The translations under genes were made by a program, and so were the position numbers. From Aquimarina aggregata (GTDB lineage: Bacteria; Bacteroidota; Bacteroidia; Flavobacteriales; Flavobacteriaceae), in the NCBI RefSeq assembly GCF_001632745.1, contig NZ_LQRT01000002.1:930001-994000 (forward strand): a DNA stretch of 64,000 nt, read 5' to 3'. Under the pieces are notes generated by a model that was given only the letters and a program-made list of their open reading frames with translations, was not told the DNA's origin and made no database searches. This document shows positions 51,542-61,362 of this stretch, in pieces; position 1 is the first letter of the stretch; each line of letters begins with the position of its first letter.

Positions 51542-52240
51542 CTAGGGCGTAGTAAATCTTGTTACTACCGATTTTGTTTTATTTCCAAAAGTATCATTTG
51601 TTACGACTTGAAGATAATAAGTAGTGCCTAATGATAAATTTCCGCTCGCTATAGACATGTTGGTTGTATTACCTAAAGTATCTGTAGGAGGATTTGTAGT
51701 TCCTAAAAACACATCATAAGAAGCTATATCATTATCTGCATCTGTTCCAACCCACTCTATAATTGTTGTTAATCCTGTCAATGTCTCAAGGTTTTGAGGA
51801 GATGTTATTGCCGCGGGATAAGGAGCATAATTTGCTATTCCCTCCCCCACATTATAAAATTTCCAAACTGGACTTGTACTTGTTTCTTCACTTCCTGATG
51901 CTCTAGAAGTCACTGACCATGAATACGGATTGTTTTGTAATAACCTTACTATTCTTTTTGTTTCTGTAGCAGTTATTGTTGTGGTGTTTCCTGATTTTAA
52001 ATCTGTTAAATTTATTGTATAACCTGTTGCATTTTGTCCCGCATTCCATGCGAATTCAAATTCACTTTCTGTAGCATTTACTATAGTTCCCATAATACAT
52101 GTATCATCTTTTGCAGGTGCTAATAACAAAGCTTCTCCAGGTGTTACAACTTGGGGAGTTTCGGCATTATCATCAGAATTGCTACAACTTAATAGAGACA
52201 CTATGCTAAATATTGAAAATATTATTTTGACTTTTTTCAT
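51542..52240 (-). CDS. Lipoprotein with two fibronectin III-like domains
   Basis: A 232-residue lipoprotein (MKKVKIIFSIFSIVSLLSC, Cys19) with a Ser/Asp linker, then two beta-sandwich domains at about 35-125 and 140-230. FEFAWNAGQNATGYTINL and IIEWVGTDADNDIASYDVFL are their typical first strands, and DTFGNKTKSVVTRFTTP ends the second. Domains like these in flavobacterial polysaccharide loci serve as surface binding or spacer modules. It follows the GH16 gene by 26 nt on the same strand, so it probably works with it on the same polymer. Confidence 0.8.
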   Translation of the reverse strand: MKKVKIIFSIFSIVSLLSCSNSDDNAETPQVVTPGEALLLAPAKDDTCIMGTIVNATESEFEFAWNAGQNATGYTINLTDLKSGNTTTITATETKRIVRLLQNNPYSWSVTSRASGSEETSTSPVWKFYNVGEGIANYAPYPAAITSPQNLETLTGLTTIIEWVGTDADNDIASYDVFLGTTNPPTDTLGNTTNMSIASGNLSLGTTYYLQVVTNDTFGNKTKSVVTRFTTP

Positions 52241-52266
52241 TTCGATTTCTTTACAATTTTAGGGCA

Positions 52267-53472
52267 CTAATTTTCGCTTACATTATAAATAGACAAATCT
52301 ATGTTTGCTGCATTTGATTCTTTAATAACCACTTCAAAACATTGTTTAAAATCGGCTAAACCATCTGCTGTAATACATACTGTATATGCTCCATTTTCAA
52401 GTCCATCAAAAGAAGTACTTGTTTCAAAACTCTTTGAGTTTGAAGTACCTTCTATAGTTGCTGTATAAGCCAATTGTTCTGTAGCTTCTATATTTATTTT
52501 TCCATTTGTATTTCCATCGCAACTTTCGCCTACAGTTTGTACTTTAAAGTTTGTATTTGCAATATTGATTCTTTGACAAACTTCATTAGGTAATCCTTGA
52601 CAATCATTTGTTCCTACTGTTGAGCCCAGACTCCAAACACGTACCCAATCTATTTCAAAACTTGGTAATGTCTGACCTGGTTGCGCCGCTGTGGCTTGAT
52701 CTACATTATTTGGTTGAAAACCACCCGATCCACTATTATAATCAACTACATCTATTGTATGAGGAGAGCACGATAAAATCAAACTCATATCATTTGGATC
52801 GTTTGCTGCATCGATAGGTTGATCTGAGGTAAGGTACTTTACGCCATCGTAATAAAAAGACACTTCTGTAGGGCTCCAATACATACCCCAAGTATGCCAT
52901 TCAAAAGCATTTCTGGTACGAACGCTTTCTATACTTGCGTCTATTTTAGTTTTACCGTTAAGTACTCTTTTTTCACTATAGTGATGAGAAGTTGTAGCTT
53001 TATTTTCAAAAAACTTTTTTGCAAAACCGCTATACTCCATTAGATCAAATTCTGTAGCTGTAGGACCTGGAGCACCATTTCTAAAATTTTTACCCCAAAT
53101 CCACCATGTTGGCCATATTTTACCGTTAGGATCTGCAGTAATTCTTACTCTGGCTTCATAATATCCGTATCGTTCATCCCCTATTGGTTTTCTTCTTGAT
53201 TCGATCCATCCACCAACAGGTCTACCTCCGGTTGGATATGTATTGTTAATTTTTAAAGTACCATTGCTAACATCAAGAGAATTTGTACTAAACCCTTGTC
53301 TTTCATTATTTCGTACAATCCAATCGTTCGTATCAACTGCATTTCCATCAAATTCTTCAGAAAATATTTTAACCCAAGGTGTATTGGGTTCAGGTAGTGT
53401 TTGGGAGTTAGCAAGTAAAGTTGCTAGAAAAAAGGCTACAAAATGTATCCTTCGTATTATTTTCTTCATCAT
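52267..53472 (-). CDS. GH16 family endo-beta-polysaccharidase (agarase/porphyranase/carrageenase-like)
   Basis: From the ATG at 53472 it has 401 residues (the open frame continues 9 residues further). A signal peptide ends at about residue 23 (LLANSQ). The GH16 jelly roll covers about 30-285, with the catalytic ExDxxE in ATEFDLMEYSG (Glu141, Asp143, Glu146) and the Trp-rich WPTWWIWGKNF subsite strand before it. This plan fits marine agarases, porphyranases and kappa-carrageenases more than laminarinases, but the sugar cannot be fixed. A second domain (about 315-395) with ESCDGNTNGKINIEA resembles SprB-type Ig repeats. No T9SS sorting domain follows; the protein stops at NVSEN. Confidence 0.9.
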   Translation of the reverse strand: MMKKIIRRIHFVAFFLATLLANSQTLPEPNTPWVKIFSEEFDGNAVDTNDWIVRNNERQGFSTNSLDVSNGTLKINNTYPTGGRPVGGWIESRRKPIGDERYGYYEARVRITADPNGKIWPTWWIWGKNFRNGAPGPTATEFDLMEYSGFAKKFFENKATTSHHYSEKRVLNGKTKIDASIESVRTRNAFEWHTWGMYWSPTEVSFYYDGVKYLTSDQPIDAANDPNDMSLILSCSPHTIDVVDYNSGSGGFQPNNVDQATAAQPGQTLPSFEIDWVRVWSLGSTVGTNDCQGLPNEVCQRINIANTNFKVQTVGESCDGNTNGKINIEATEQLAYTATIEGTSNSKSFETSTSFDGLENGAYTVCITADGLADFKQCFEVVIKESNAANIDLSIYNVSEN

Positions 53473-53569
53473 AAGTGTTTTTATGATGCAAGAAAACAAA
53501 GAAACCCATATTTTAAAGCAAAATATGGTTTATAAACTATAATAAATGAATAATATATCGGTAAATGTA

Positions 53570-54493
53570 TTATCCTGCTAAATCTATATCTTTTAGTTTA
53601 TTCTCTTCGGCTTGTTTTGCCTTTTGTGCAGCATATTCAAAACCTTGTCTCCACCAGTTACCCATCAACTTTTTATTAAAAATCAACGAGTTTTCTGTTA
53701 ATTTAGAAGGTGTATAATACAAATTAAGTGCAACATCTTTATGTGTTGCTGCCAATTTACCTACTACGGTATCATGTCCCTCTACCTGATCTAGCATATA
53801 CCCAAATAAGTTTACCATCAAAGAAAATGGATTTTTTCCCAAAACTTTATTGTGCTCCATATTTTCAGATTCTAATATGATAGCATCTACCTCTGTGGCA
53901 CCTCTTCTAATCGCCTCTCTTATAGGTACCATGCATCCAAAACCACCATCTGCATATTCGCAACCATCTTTTGTGGCTAAACTCATAAAAGGGACATAAT
54001 TACAGGACATCCATATCCAATCACAAAAATCTTCATAGGAGAAATCATTGATAGATTTATACTCTGTCCTATTTTTGGTAAGATTAGATACGGTAACAAC
54101 AATATCTTCTACTTTTCTTCGTGCTAATCTAAATTCTGCTTCGGTAAAATTCCTTCGTATAGCACGTCTTAGATTTTTACTTTCACCAAATGTTCGTTTC
54201 TTTTTAATAAACTGCCATAAAGATGAGAAAAAGTTAATGGACACAAATTCTCTATTACCTTTTTTTCTGACTATAAATGGATTTACATTAAAAATAGTAT
54301 GTTGATTTACATTGGTATAGATATCATACATCTTTCCGATATTACCTAGTGCCAATTGAGATATTAACAAACTACCGGTAGATGTACCTAAAAAGAGGTC
54401 GTATTTTTTACCTTCTTCCTCCATCAAATATTGCGCTACACCACCAGCATACGCTCCTTTACTACCTCCTCCTGAAATTACTAATGCTCGCAT
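53570..54493 (-). CDS. Patatin-like phospholipase, copy A
   Basis: A 307-residue cytoplasmic serine lipase of the patatin family. The oxyanion loop GGGSKGAYAGG is at 8-18, the nucleophile elbow GTSTG at 36-40 with Ser38, and the catalytic-dyad Asp lies in YADGGFG at about 177. The start ATG directly follows the stop of its paralogue at 54494 with no gap, so translation may be coupled. Unlike secreted patatins it has no signal peptide. It is about 45% like copy B by eye, with the same block order. It should hydrolyse membrane phospholipids or other acyl esters. Confidence 0.9.
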   Translation of the reverse strand: MRALVISGGGSKGAYAGGVAQYLMEEEGKKYDLFLGTSTGSLLISQLALGNIGKMYDIYTNVNQHTIFNVNPFIVRKKGNREFVSINFFSSLWQFIKKKRTFGESKNLRRAIRRNFTEAEFRLARRKVEDIVVTVSNLTKNRTEYKSINDFSYEDFCDWIWMSCNYVPFMSLATKDGCEYADGGFGCMVPIREAIRRGATEVDAIILESENMEHNKVLGKNPFSLMVNLFGYMLDQVEGHDTVVGKLAATHKDVALNLYYTPSKLTENSLIFNKKLMGNWWRQGFEYAAQKAKQAEENKLKDIDLAG

Positions 54494-55387
54494 CTATATT
54501 GGATTAGAAATATTTTTTTGTTTCGCAAATTCATAACCTTTAGCCCACCACTCTGTCATTTTATCTTTATCAAACACTAGTGAATTAGTAGTGAGTACCG
54601 TAGGTGTATAATATAAATCCATAGACACATCTTTTTCTTTAGCTTCAAATTTACCTATCTGAATATTCTGATGTTCTATTTTATCCATCATAAAATCAAC
54701 CATATTTGTGATTAATGAGAAAGGGTTTTTTGTTGGCATACGATTTAGATAGTTTACTTCCGTTTCTAAAACGATTACATCCAGCTCTTTTGCTCCTCTG
54801 CGTATAGCTTCGTGAATTGGCACCATCGATCCTAAGCCTCCATCAACATAATCACATGAGTTTTTTCTTACCAAACTCATAAAGGGAGGATAATTACATG
54901 ATATCCAAATCCAATCTAAAAAATCAGTATAACTACAATCTTTTAACGATTTATATTCTACTACATTAGCCGATAAATTTGTTACTGTTACTATAACTTC
55001 GGTATTTGAAGCTTTTAGTTTTTCAAAATCCTTGATAGAAATAGCATTACCTACCAAATCTCTAAGATTTTCGCTATTTCCAAAAGATTTTTTTCCTCCG
55101 ATAAGATTGCGAAGTACATTGAAATGATTAATACTTATATTGGTATATCCTCTTTTCTTTTTAATGATAAACGGGCAATTTTTAAATATCGAAGATTGAT
55201 TAACCGAGGTATAGAATTCTTTTATCTCACTAATCTTTGATAATGCTAGATGAGACACTAATAGGCTACCTGTAGAAGTGCCTATAAACATATCATATTT
55301 TCGCTCTAGATCTTGTATTAGGTGTTGTGCAACTCCTCCTGCAAAAGCTCCTTTGCTACCGCCTCCAGAAATTACTAATGCACGCAT
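54494..55387 (-). CDS. Patatin-like phospholipase, copy B
   Basis: A 297-residue paralogue of the downstream gene, with GGGSKGAFAGG at 8-18, IGTSTGSLL giving Ser38, and YVDGGLG at about 174-180. It lies 8 nt after the M1 aminopeptidase gene in the same direction. Tandem duplication with both active sites intact suggests two substrates or a heteromer. No lipid-binding extra domain is visible. Confidence 0.9.
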   Translation of the reverse strand: MRALVISGGGSKGAFAGGVAQHLIQDLERKYDMFIGTSTGSLLVSHLALSKISEIKEFYTSVNQSSIFKNCPFIIKKKRGYTNISINHFNVLRNLIGGKKSFGNSENLRDLVGNAISIKDFEKLKASNTEVIVTVTNLSANVVEYKSLKDCSYTDFLDWIWISCNYPPFMSLVRKNSCDYVDGGLGSMVPIHEAIRRGAKELDVIVLETEVNYLNRMPTKNPFSLITNMVDFMMDKIEHQNIQIGKFEAKEKDVSMDLYYTPTVLTTNSLVFDKDKMTEWWAKGYEFAKQKNISNPI

Positions 55388-55395
55388 ATTCTATT

Positions 55396-57480
55396 TTATG
55401 GGGTTAATTTTTTGGATAAAAAATCTTGTTGATTTTTAGGTAAATTATTCTTTAAAACTACGTATTTCTTTTTATATTTTTCATCTTTCAGTAATTTATC
55501 AAGAATTTTTCTACATGTATTTCTAAAACGCCAATTATGGTGTGTTGCTCCATCAACTAAGTTCTTTAGAGATTCGTCGGAAAAAGCTTGTAAACTTTCT
55601 AAATAGGTAAACGCATTTTCGCGTGTGCTAAAATGATACTTAGCAGAGGTATAACCAGACAGTTCAAAGTAGAATTTTTGATGATTTTCGATTTCATAGT
55701 CCTTGGTACTTAATGCCAATACCAGCCATAATATCCTTATATTTTTATCATTAAATCCTGTAATATTCTTGGTATCTTCTAAGTACTGTTTTCTGTTCTT
55801 TGGAAAACTAGACCATAAATGATATAAAGCTGGTTCTATAGTAGCATATGATTTATCCTTTAACAAAGATTCATATTGTGTTCGTAACTCTGAAGGAATA
55901 TTACTAAGCACATTGGCAATAGCTTGTCGAACAAAAATATTGTTAGTCTCAAAAGCCTTATCGTACAAAGCAATAATTTCGGGAGATGTTTTTCCTCCTA
56001 ATTGGTAAATCACTTCTTGTCCAATATAATCATTAACAGGAAAATCTAATGCTTTAGCTAAAGTCCCCCATTTACCGGCTAAAGGTTGTGTTCGTTCTTG
56101 TGCCAATCCCAAATATTTTTTTATAAATGTAGATGTTGTTAATAAGTCTAAAGCTTCTTGTGAAGGAAAAGTAACACTTTCTAACCACAGTTTTTTAAAT
56201 TCTCCTAAATCGGTATTACTTACCTCTTCTGCTACTGCGATAAAATTATCTGTTGTTGCATTTTTGAATTTATATTTTTCTAAAAAGTTATGAATGGTGA
56301 TTTTAAAACTAGTTTCTCCTATTTTTTTTCGTAGTGCATAAATTGCCCATGCTCCTCTTTGATAAAAGGTTAGAGAACTAGCTTTTGGATCTAATAATGA
56401 AGTGGCTTTGGGTGTTTTTGATAATTGTGTAAGTTGTTCCGCACTTTCATATAATTTATATAAAAAGTAATCTTCACCAAAAATCTCTTTCTCTGCTAAA
56501 AGTGCATAGTATGTTGCAAAACCTTCTTGTAACCAATGATGAGTACCTTCGGTTTCTGTTACCAAATCTCCAAACCATTGATGGGCTAATTCGTGAGCAT
56601 TAACGTTGATATAATTTCGATCTACAAATGCTGTTTCATCAACTACAAAGGCATCAGAAAAAATTGTGGCACCTGTGTTTTCCATACCTGCATATAAAAA
56701 ATCTTTCACAGGTATTTGTTTATAATTTTGCCAGGGAAAAGCATATCCTATTTCTTTTTCTAAAAAGTCAAATATGCGTTTACTGTGTCTATATGTCGTT
56801 TCAAATTTATCTTTATCTTCTGGATAAAAATACATTTCTAAAGGTATTCCTTCTGCAGAGGTTTCAACGACTTTATCATATTTGCCTATGGCCAGTGCTA
56901 ATAAATAACTACTCATAGGTTGCTTCATATCATATTGCCAACTCTGAATAGAATCATTAACCGCATCATTTTTGATCAATTTTCCATTAGCAATCACTTC
57001 ATAACCTTTGTGATAATTAATGGTGAGATCAAACTCTACTTTTTCATTCATATCATCAAAACTTGGCAACCAATTTGAGGTGTATTTTCCTTGACCTTGT
57101 GTCCAAATTTGATCATTATTTTGATAATCCTTAACAAAATACAGTGCTTTTTTAGGGGTAGCAGTATACTCTATCTCTACAGTATGGTTGGTTTTTTCTT
57201 TGAAATCAGACGCAATAACAATTTTCTTATCATCATAGTTTATGTTTATCTCATTTCCGTCAAGCATAACGGTCTTAATATTCATTTTTTGAGCATCTAT
57301 ATATACTGAGGTTGTTGATTGCAACATCGTAAAAGTATATATTACTTTCCCACTAACTTCCTTAGTATCGGGATGTACAGAAATATTTACATTTCCGGTT
57401 AAAAAGTCAACAGCATCAATTTGCTTTGTTATCCCTACACCAGGAATTAATAGTATTATTAAATATAAGATTATACGCAT
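55396..57480 (-). CDS. M1 family aminopeptidase, exported
   Basis: A 694-residue zinc aminopeptidase. It has a signal peptide or anchor at about 1-18, the exopeptidase loop AGMENTG at about 264-270, and the zinc motif HELAHQWFG at 296-304 with Glu319 in WLQEGFATYY. This is a classical M1 site for removing N-terminal residues, unlike the altered protein at 48003. The C-terminal helical domain (about 470-690) is complete. It heads the operon with the two patatins, 8 nt before the first, suggesting joint turnover of peptide and lipid material such as lipoproteins; that link is inferred. Confidence 0.93.
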   Translation of the reverse strand: MRIILYLIILLIPGVGITKQIDAVDFLTGNVNISVHPDTKEVSGKVIYTFTMLQSTTSVYIDAQKMNIKTVMLDGNEININYDDKKIVIASDFKEKTNHTVEIEYTATPKKALYFVKDYQNNDQIWTQGQGKYTSNWLPSFDDMNEKVEFDLTINYHKGYEVIANGKLIKNDAVNDSIQSWQYDMKQPMSSYLLALAIGKYDKVVETSAEGIPLEMYFYPEDKDKFETTYRHSKRIFDFLEKEIGYAFPWQNYKQIPVKDFLYAGMENTGATIFSDAFVVDETAFVDRNYINVNAHELAHQWFGDLVTETEGTHHWLQEGFATYYALLAEKEIFGEDYFLYKLYESAEQLTQLSKTPKATSLLDPKASSLTFYQRGAWAIYALRKKIGETSFKITIHNFLEKYKFKNATTDNFIAVAEEVSNTDLGEFKKLWLESVTFPSQEALDLLTTSTFIKKYLGLAQERTQPLAGKWGTLAKALDFPVNDYIGQEVIYQLGGKTSPEIIALYDKAFETNNIFVRQAIANVLSNIPSELRTQYESLLKDKSYATIEPALYHLWSSFPKNRKQYLEDTKNITGFNDKNIRILWLVLALSTKDYEIENHQKFYFELSGYTSAKYHFSTRENAFTYLESLQAFSDESLKNLVDGATHHNWRFRNTCRKILDKLLKDEKYKKKYVVLKNNLPKNQQDFLSKKLTP

Positions 57481-57752
57481 ATCTTTTTTTAATCAAATGT
57501 TCTGCCAAAATAACGAATTTACTCTTGTAATGTGGCAATTTTTAAACATGGCTTATCATATCGCATATAAAGACCTATACGGTATGGATATATTTGAGAG
57601 CTATTATTCTCATTTTTATCAATCTACATTATGCATTACTAAATAGTATTTAAGAAGTTTTTGGTTTAAAGTTTATAATAATTAGTAACGAACCAAACAT
57701 GGTTTATAAATATTGGTTGAACTATTTTTGAATAAGTGCTATATTCGTTCTT

Positions 57753-59855
57753 ATGAACCCTTCAGTTTTACAAACACCTATAGACTATCTAAAAGGCGTA
57801 GGCCCTTCTAGAGCTGACTTGTTGCGGTCAGAATTAGGGATTCATACCTATCAAGATTTGGTAAACTTCTTTCCTAACCGATATCTCGATAAAACTCAAT
57901 ATTATAAGATTAATCAGCTACAACGCAATTCTTCTGAAGTGCAGATTATGGGTAAAATTGTCAACATTAAAACTGTTGAGCAAAAAAGAGGAAAACGTCT
58001 TGTAGCTAAATTTATGGATGATACTGGTTCTTTAGAATTAGTATGGTTTAGAGGTCATAAATGGATACGAGAAAACCTAAAACTAAATACACCTTATGTG
58101 ATTTTTGGTAAACCCAAGTATTATAATGGTTTTAGCATGCCACATCCTGAAATGGAATTACTCACAGAACACGAGAAAAACCTAAGGACTGTAATGCAAC
58201 CCATCTACCCATCTACAGAGAAATTATCAAACAAGGGCGTCACCAATCGGGTTATTATGAAGATGATGCAACAACTCTTTATAGAAACCAAAGTTAGGTT
58301 TTATGATACTCTTTCTTCTGAAATTCTGGAGGAACTAAAGCTAATTTCGAAAAGTGAAGCTGTTTTCAATATTCATTTTCCGAAAAGTCAGGAATTATTA
58401 TCCAAAGCTCAATATAGACTTAAATTCGAAGAGTTATTTTATATTCAATTGCAACTCATTACCAAAAAACTGATTCGTAAACAAAAAATCAAGGGCTTTC
58501 CGTTTACAGAGGTGGGTGAACACTTTAATGACTTTTATAAGAACCACCTTCCTTTTGATCTTACCAATGCACAAAAAAGGGTAATTAAAGAAATTAGAAA
58601 TGATATTGGGAGTAGCGCCCAAATGAATCGCTTGCTACAAGGAGATGTAGGCTCCGGGAAAACTATAGTAGGATTAATGACTATGCTATTGGCTATTGAT
58701 AATGGTTTTCAGGCTTGTTTAATGGCTCCTACGGCCATTTTAGCTAATCAGCACTACATGGGAATTTTAGAGCTAACACAAGAGTTGGATATCAACGTTA
58801 AATTATTAATGGGAAGCTCTACGACTAAGCAAAGGCGAGAAATTCATAAAGAACTTGAAGAAGGTACATTGCATATATTAATTGGCACACATGCTGTTCT
58901 TGAGGATAAAGTAAAATTTAAAAACCTAGGTTTAGCTATCATTGACGAACAACATAGATTTGGCGTTGCACAACGTTCAAAATTATGGCATAAAAACACC
59001 TATCCACCACATATTTTGGTGATGACGGCTACTCCTATCCCCAGAACATTGGCAATGAGCTTATATGGGGACTTAGATATTTCAGTTATTGATGAGTTAC
59101 CACCTGGTCGTAAAGCGATTAAAACGGTACATCGATATGATAGTAATCGTTTAAAAGTATTTAAGTTTATCGCAGATGAAATTAACAAAGGAAGGCAAAT
59201 TTACATTGTATATCCTTTGATTCAAGAATCTGAAGCTATGGATTACAAAGATTTGATGGATGGTTATGAAAGTATAGCGCGCTCCTTCCCTATGCCTGAT
59301 TATCAAATATCGATAGTACATGGCCAAATGAAGCCTAAGGATAAAGATTATGAAATGGAGCGTTTTGTAAAAGGAGAAACGCAAATCATGGTAGCTACAA
59401 CAGTAATTGAGGTTGGTGTCAACGTTCCTAATGCAAGTGTCATGATTATAGAAAGTGCAGAACGTTTTGGTTTATCGCAATTACACCAATTAAGAGGACG
59501 TGTAGGACGTGGGGCTGAACAGAGTTTTTGTATACTTATGACAAGCTTTAAACTTTCGGCAGATAGTAAAACCCGATTAGAAACTATGGTACGAACTAAT
59601 GATGGGTTTGATATTGCAGAAGTTGATTTAAAACTTAGGGGTCCTGGGGACATTATGGGTACACAACAAAGTGGGGTATTAAATCTAAAAATAGCCGATA
59701 TTGTTCGAGATAATGATATTCTTAAAACGGCTCGATATTATGCTATGAAAATACTAGGTGATGACCCCTCGTTAGCCTCAGAAAAAAATAAGGTGATATT
59801 GTATACCTATCAACAATTAGCAAAGCATAAGAATATTTGGAATTATATTAGTTAA
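57753..59855 (+). CDS. recG: ATP-dependent DNA helicase RecG
   Basis: A 700-residue branch-migration helicase that reverses stalled forks and processes Holliday junctions. The N-terminal wedge (OB-fold) domain spans about 50-200. Walker A is GDVGSGKT at about 298-305, motif II is DEQHRFG at about 394-400 and motif III TATPIPRTL at about 423-431. GRVGRG at about 577-582 is motif VI, and the TRG-like segment RLGLSQLHQLR is intact. Length is normal for RecG. TATATTCG just before the start is close to the -7 box. Confidence 0.96.
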   Translation: MNPSVLQTPIDYLKGVGPSRADLLRSELGIHTYQDLVNFFPNRYLDKTQYYKINQLQRNSSEVQIMGKIVNIKTVEQKRGKRLVAKFMDDTGSLELVWFRGHKWIRENLKLNTPYVIFGKPKYYNGFSMPHPEMELLTEHEKNLRTVMQPIYPSTEKLSNKGVTNRVIMKMMQQLFIETKVRFYDTLSSEILEELKLISKSEAVFNIHFPKSQELLSKAQYRLKFEELFYIQLQLITKKLIRKQKIKGFPFTEVGEHFNDFYKNHLPFDLTNAQKRVIKEIRNDIGSSAQMNRLLQGDVGSGKTIVGLMTMLLAIDNGFQACLMAPTAILANQHYMGILELTQELDINVKLLMGSSTTKQRREIHKELEEGTLHILIGTHAVLEDKVKFKNLGLAIIDEQHRFGVAQRSKLWHKNTYPPHILVMTATPIPRTLAMSLYGDLDISVIDELPPGRKAIKTVHRYDSNRLKVFKFIADEINKGRQIYIVYPLIQESEAMDYKDLMDGYESIARSFPMPDYQISIVHGQMKPKDKDYEMERFVKGETQIMVATTVIEVGVNVPNASVMIIESAERFGLSQLHQLRGRVGRGAEQSFCILMTSFKLSADSKTRLETMVRTNDGFDIAEVDLKLRGPGDIMGTQQSGVLNLKIADIVRDNDILKTARYYAMKILGDDPSLASEKNKVILYTYQQLAKHKNIWNYIS

Positions 59856-59893
59856 TGTATGCACATAACTATATTGCTGTTTTATAAAAAGAA

Positions 59894-59920
59894 AAAGGTT
59901 GCCATAAACAGACAACCTTT
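59894..59920. terminator. Terminator after recG
   Basis: AAAGGTTG (59894-59901) and CAACCTTT (59913-59920) pair around an 11-nt loop, followed by CCTTTC. It may also serve the minus-strand gene at 60029. Confidence 0.7.
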
Positions 59921-60028
59921 CCTTTCTAAAAACCTTAAGAAAACGTCAAGAAAAGTTATGATTAAAAAAGACATTTGCATAGTATAGGTTTTCAGAGCCC
60001 CCTATTGTATATATTTTCAATTCATTTA

Positions 60029-60283
60029 TCATAAAATACAATCAACCCTTGTCCATTTTGTCTCATTACTCCAAAAAATAATATTTTCATCATCAGATAA
60101 AACTCCAGTGGATGGTGACAACTCTTCAAAATCCACATTAATCACAAATGAATATAGGTTTAACGTTTGCCCATAAAACGGACCAGGACCGTTATGATAT
60201 CTAACTTCTAAACTTCTCCTATTTTCTGTTACCAAAATAATTTGGTCAGCAAAATCCACCCATTTTCCTTCAAAAGTTTTCAT
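60029..60283 (-). CDS. Small beta-rich protein, unknown function
   Basis: An 84-residue protein that starts with KTFEGKWVDFADQIILVTENRRSL and ends with IIFWSNETKWTRVDCIL. It has no signal peptide. The order W(V)D, then a central GPFYGQTLNLYSF, then a closing IxWSNxTxWTR is shared with small beta-barrel domains I recall from proteins in many phyla, usually part of longer chains. Here the domain stands alone. Function is unknown. It has about 330 bp of gene-free DNA upstream and lies downstream of recG in the opposite direction. Confidence 0.65.
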   Translation of the reverse strand: MKTFEGKWVDFADQIILVTENRRSLEVRYHNGPGPFYGQTLNLYSFVINVDFEELSPSTGVLSDDENIIFWSNETKWTRVDCIL

Positions 60284-60612
60284 TGTTCCAAGTTTGATTA
60301 CCCCTACTCTATTTATTGTTGGTTTTTCGGGTTACACCTTATTGTTTTTAATGTATTTATTTAAAAAGTAACAAAATACCTAATACAACTTAAAATTAGA
60401 CTTTGAAATGACGATAAAACATCCTGTAAAACATGTATTCTATTGCTGTGATTTCTATTATGAAGTTACACTTAAATACCTTGCAGAGTAGAAAAAATGG
60501 AATAAGACGAGGTATTTTATTCATAAAATCAGATAAATAGGGAATCTAGATATCTTCTCATGTTATAAAACTAATTGATAATATCCATACCTAGATGCTA
60601 CAGAAAAGCTAT
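60284..60612. other. Intergenic region, nothing clear
   Basis: A 329-bp AT-rich stretch lies between the small 60029 gene and the response regulator. It should hold the 60029 promoter, but no exact -7 box, hairpin or RNA gene is apparent. Confidence 0.4.
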
Positions 60613-61362
60613 TTATTTTAATGTTCGCACTTTTTTGATAATTCCTTTATAGGTTTCACTTAAAGTAACTTGATGATTATCTGATAATATAATAAGATTA
60701 TCGGCAGGTATTATTTCTTCTATTTTTTGCATATTAACTACAAAGTTTCTATGTGTTCTACTAAACATATTGGCATCTAGTAAATTTAATATTTTGGTTA
60801 ACGAAATTAAAATAACGAACTTTTCTTTTTTAGTAATTATATTACAATATTTCTCTTCTACTTCGATATAGATAATATCTTCAAGAAATACTTTTTTTAA
60901 TCCCTTTCCTTTCTTTATGTATAAATAGGCATCGCTAATAACTGTATCCTGATCCTCACTTAAAAAGACGTTTTTTTGCGCATAAAATCGTTCTAATGCC
61001 ATTTCTATAGCGTATAGTAATTCTAACTCGTTAAACGGTTTTAATAAATAACTAAAAGGTTGAGTTAATTTAGCTCTTTCGAATATCGTACGATCTGTAG
61101 CACTGGTTAAAAACACAAAGGGTTTTGAAGCATTAGGTACCGCATTAATTGTTTCTGCAAAGGCAATACCGTCGGGTACCTGGTTCAAAAAAACATCAAG
61201 AATTACAATATCAATAGTATTGCTATTGTAAAATATATTTAACGCATCTTTTAAATTTGTCGCAACACCCGCAATAGTATACCCATGGGTTTTAAGCAAT
61301 GCGACTAGAGGTTCACTCTCGTTAGGGTTATCTTCTACAATAAGTACGTTTATATTATCCAT
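60613..61362 (-). CDS. LytTR family response regulator
   Basis: A 249-residue two-component regulator. The receiver domain (about 1-120) has the acidic pocket EDN at 10-12, the phospho-acceptor Asp56 in DIVILDVF and Lys108 in LLKPF. The LytTR DNA-binding domain spans about 140-245, with EDIIYIEVEEKYCNI and SRTHRNFVVNMQKIEEI. LytTR proteins bind direct repeats spaced near 21 bp. The gene overlaps the kinase gene by 8 bp and is translated from the same message. Its targets are not shown; the 20-bp-phased repeats before the lanthipeptide genes are one candidate to test. Confidence 0.95.
   Translation of the reverse strand: MDNINVLIVEDNPNESEPLVALLKTHGYTIAGVATNLKDALNIFYNSNTIDIVILDVFLNQVPDGIAFAETINAVPNASKPFVFLTSATDRTIFERAKLTQPFSYLLKPFNELELLYAIEMALERFYAQKNVFLSEDQDTVISDAYLYIKKGKGLKKVFLEDIIYIEVEEKYCNIITKKEKFVILISLTKILNLLDANMFSRTHRNFVVNMQKIEEIIPADNLIILSDNHQVTLSETYKGIIKKVRTLK

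Noticed and set aside
53570..55387. CBASS or other phage-defence patatin system
   Set aside because: No nucleotidyltransferase, ubiquitin-like or sensor gene is nearby; the patatins sit with an aminopeptidase.
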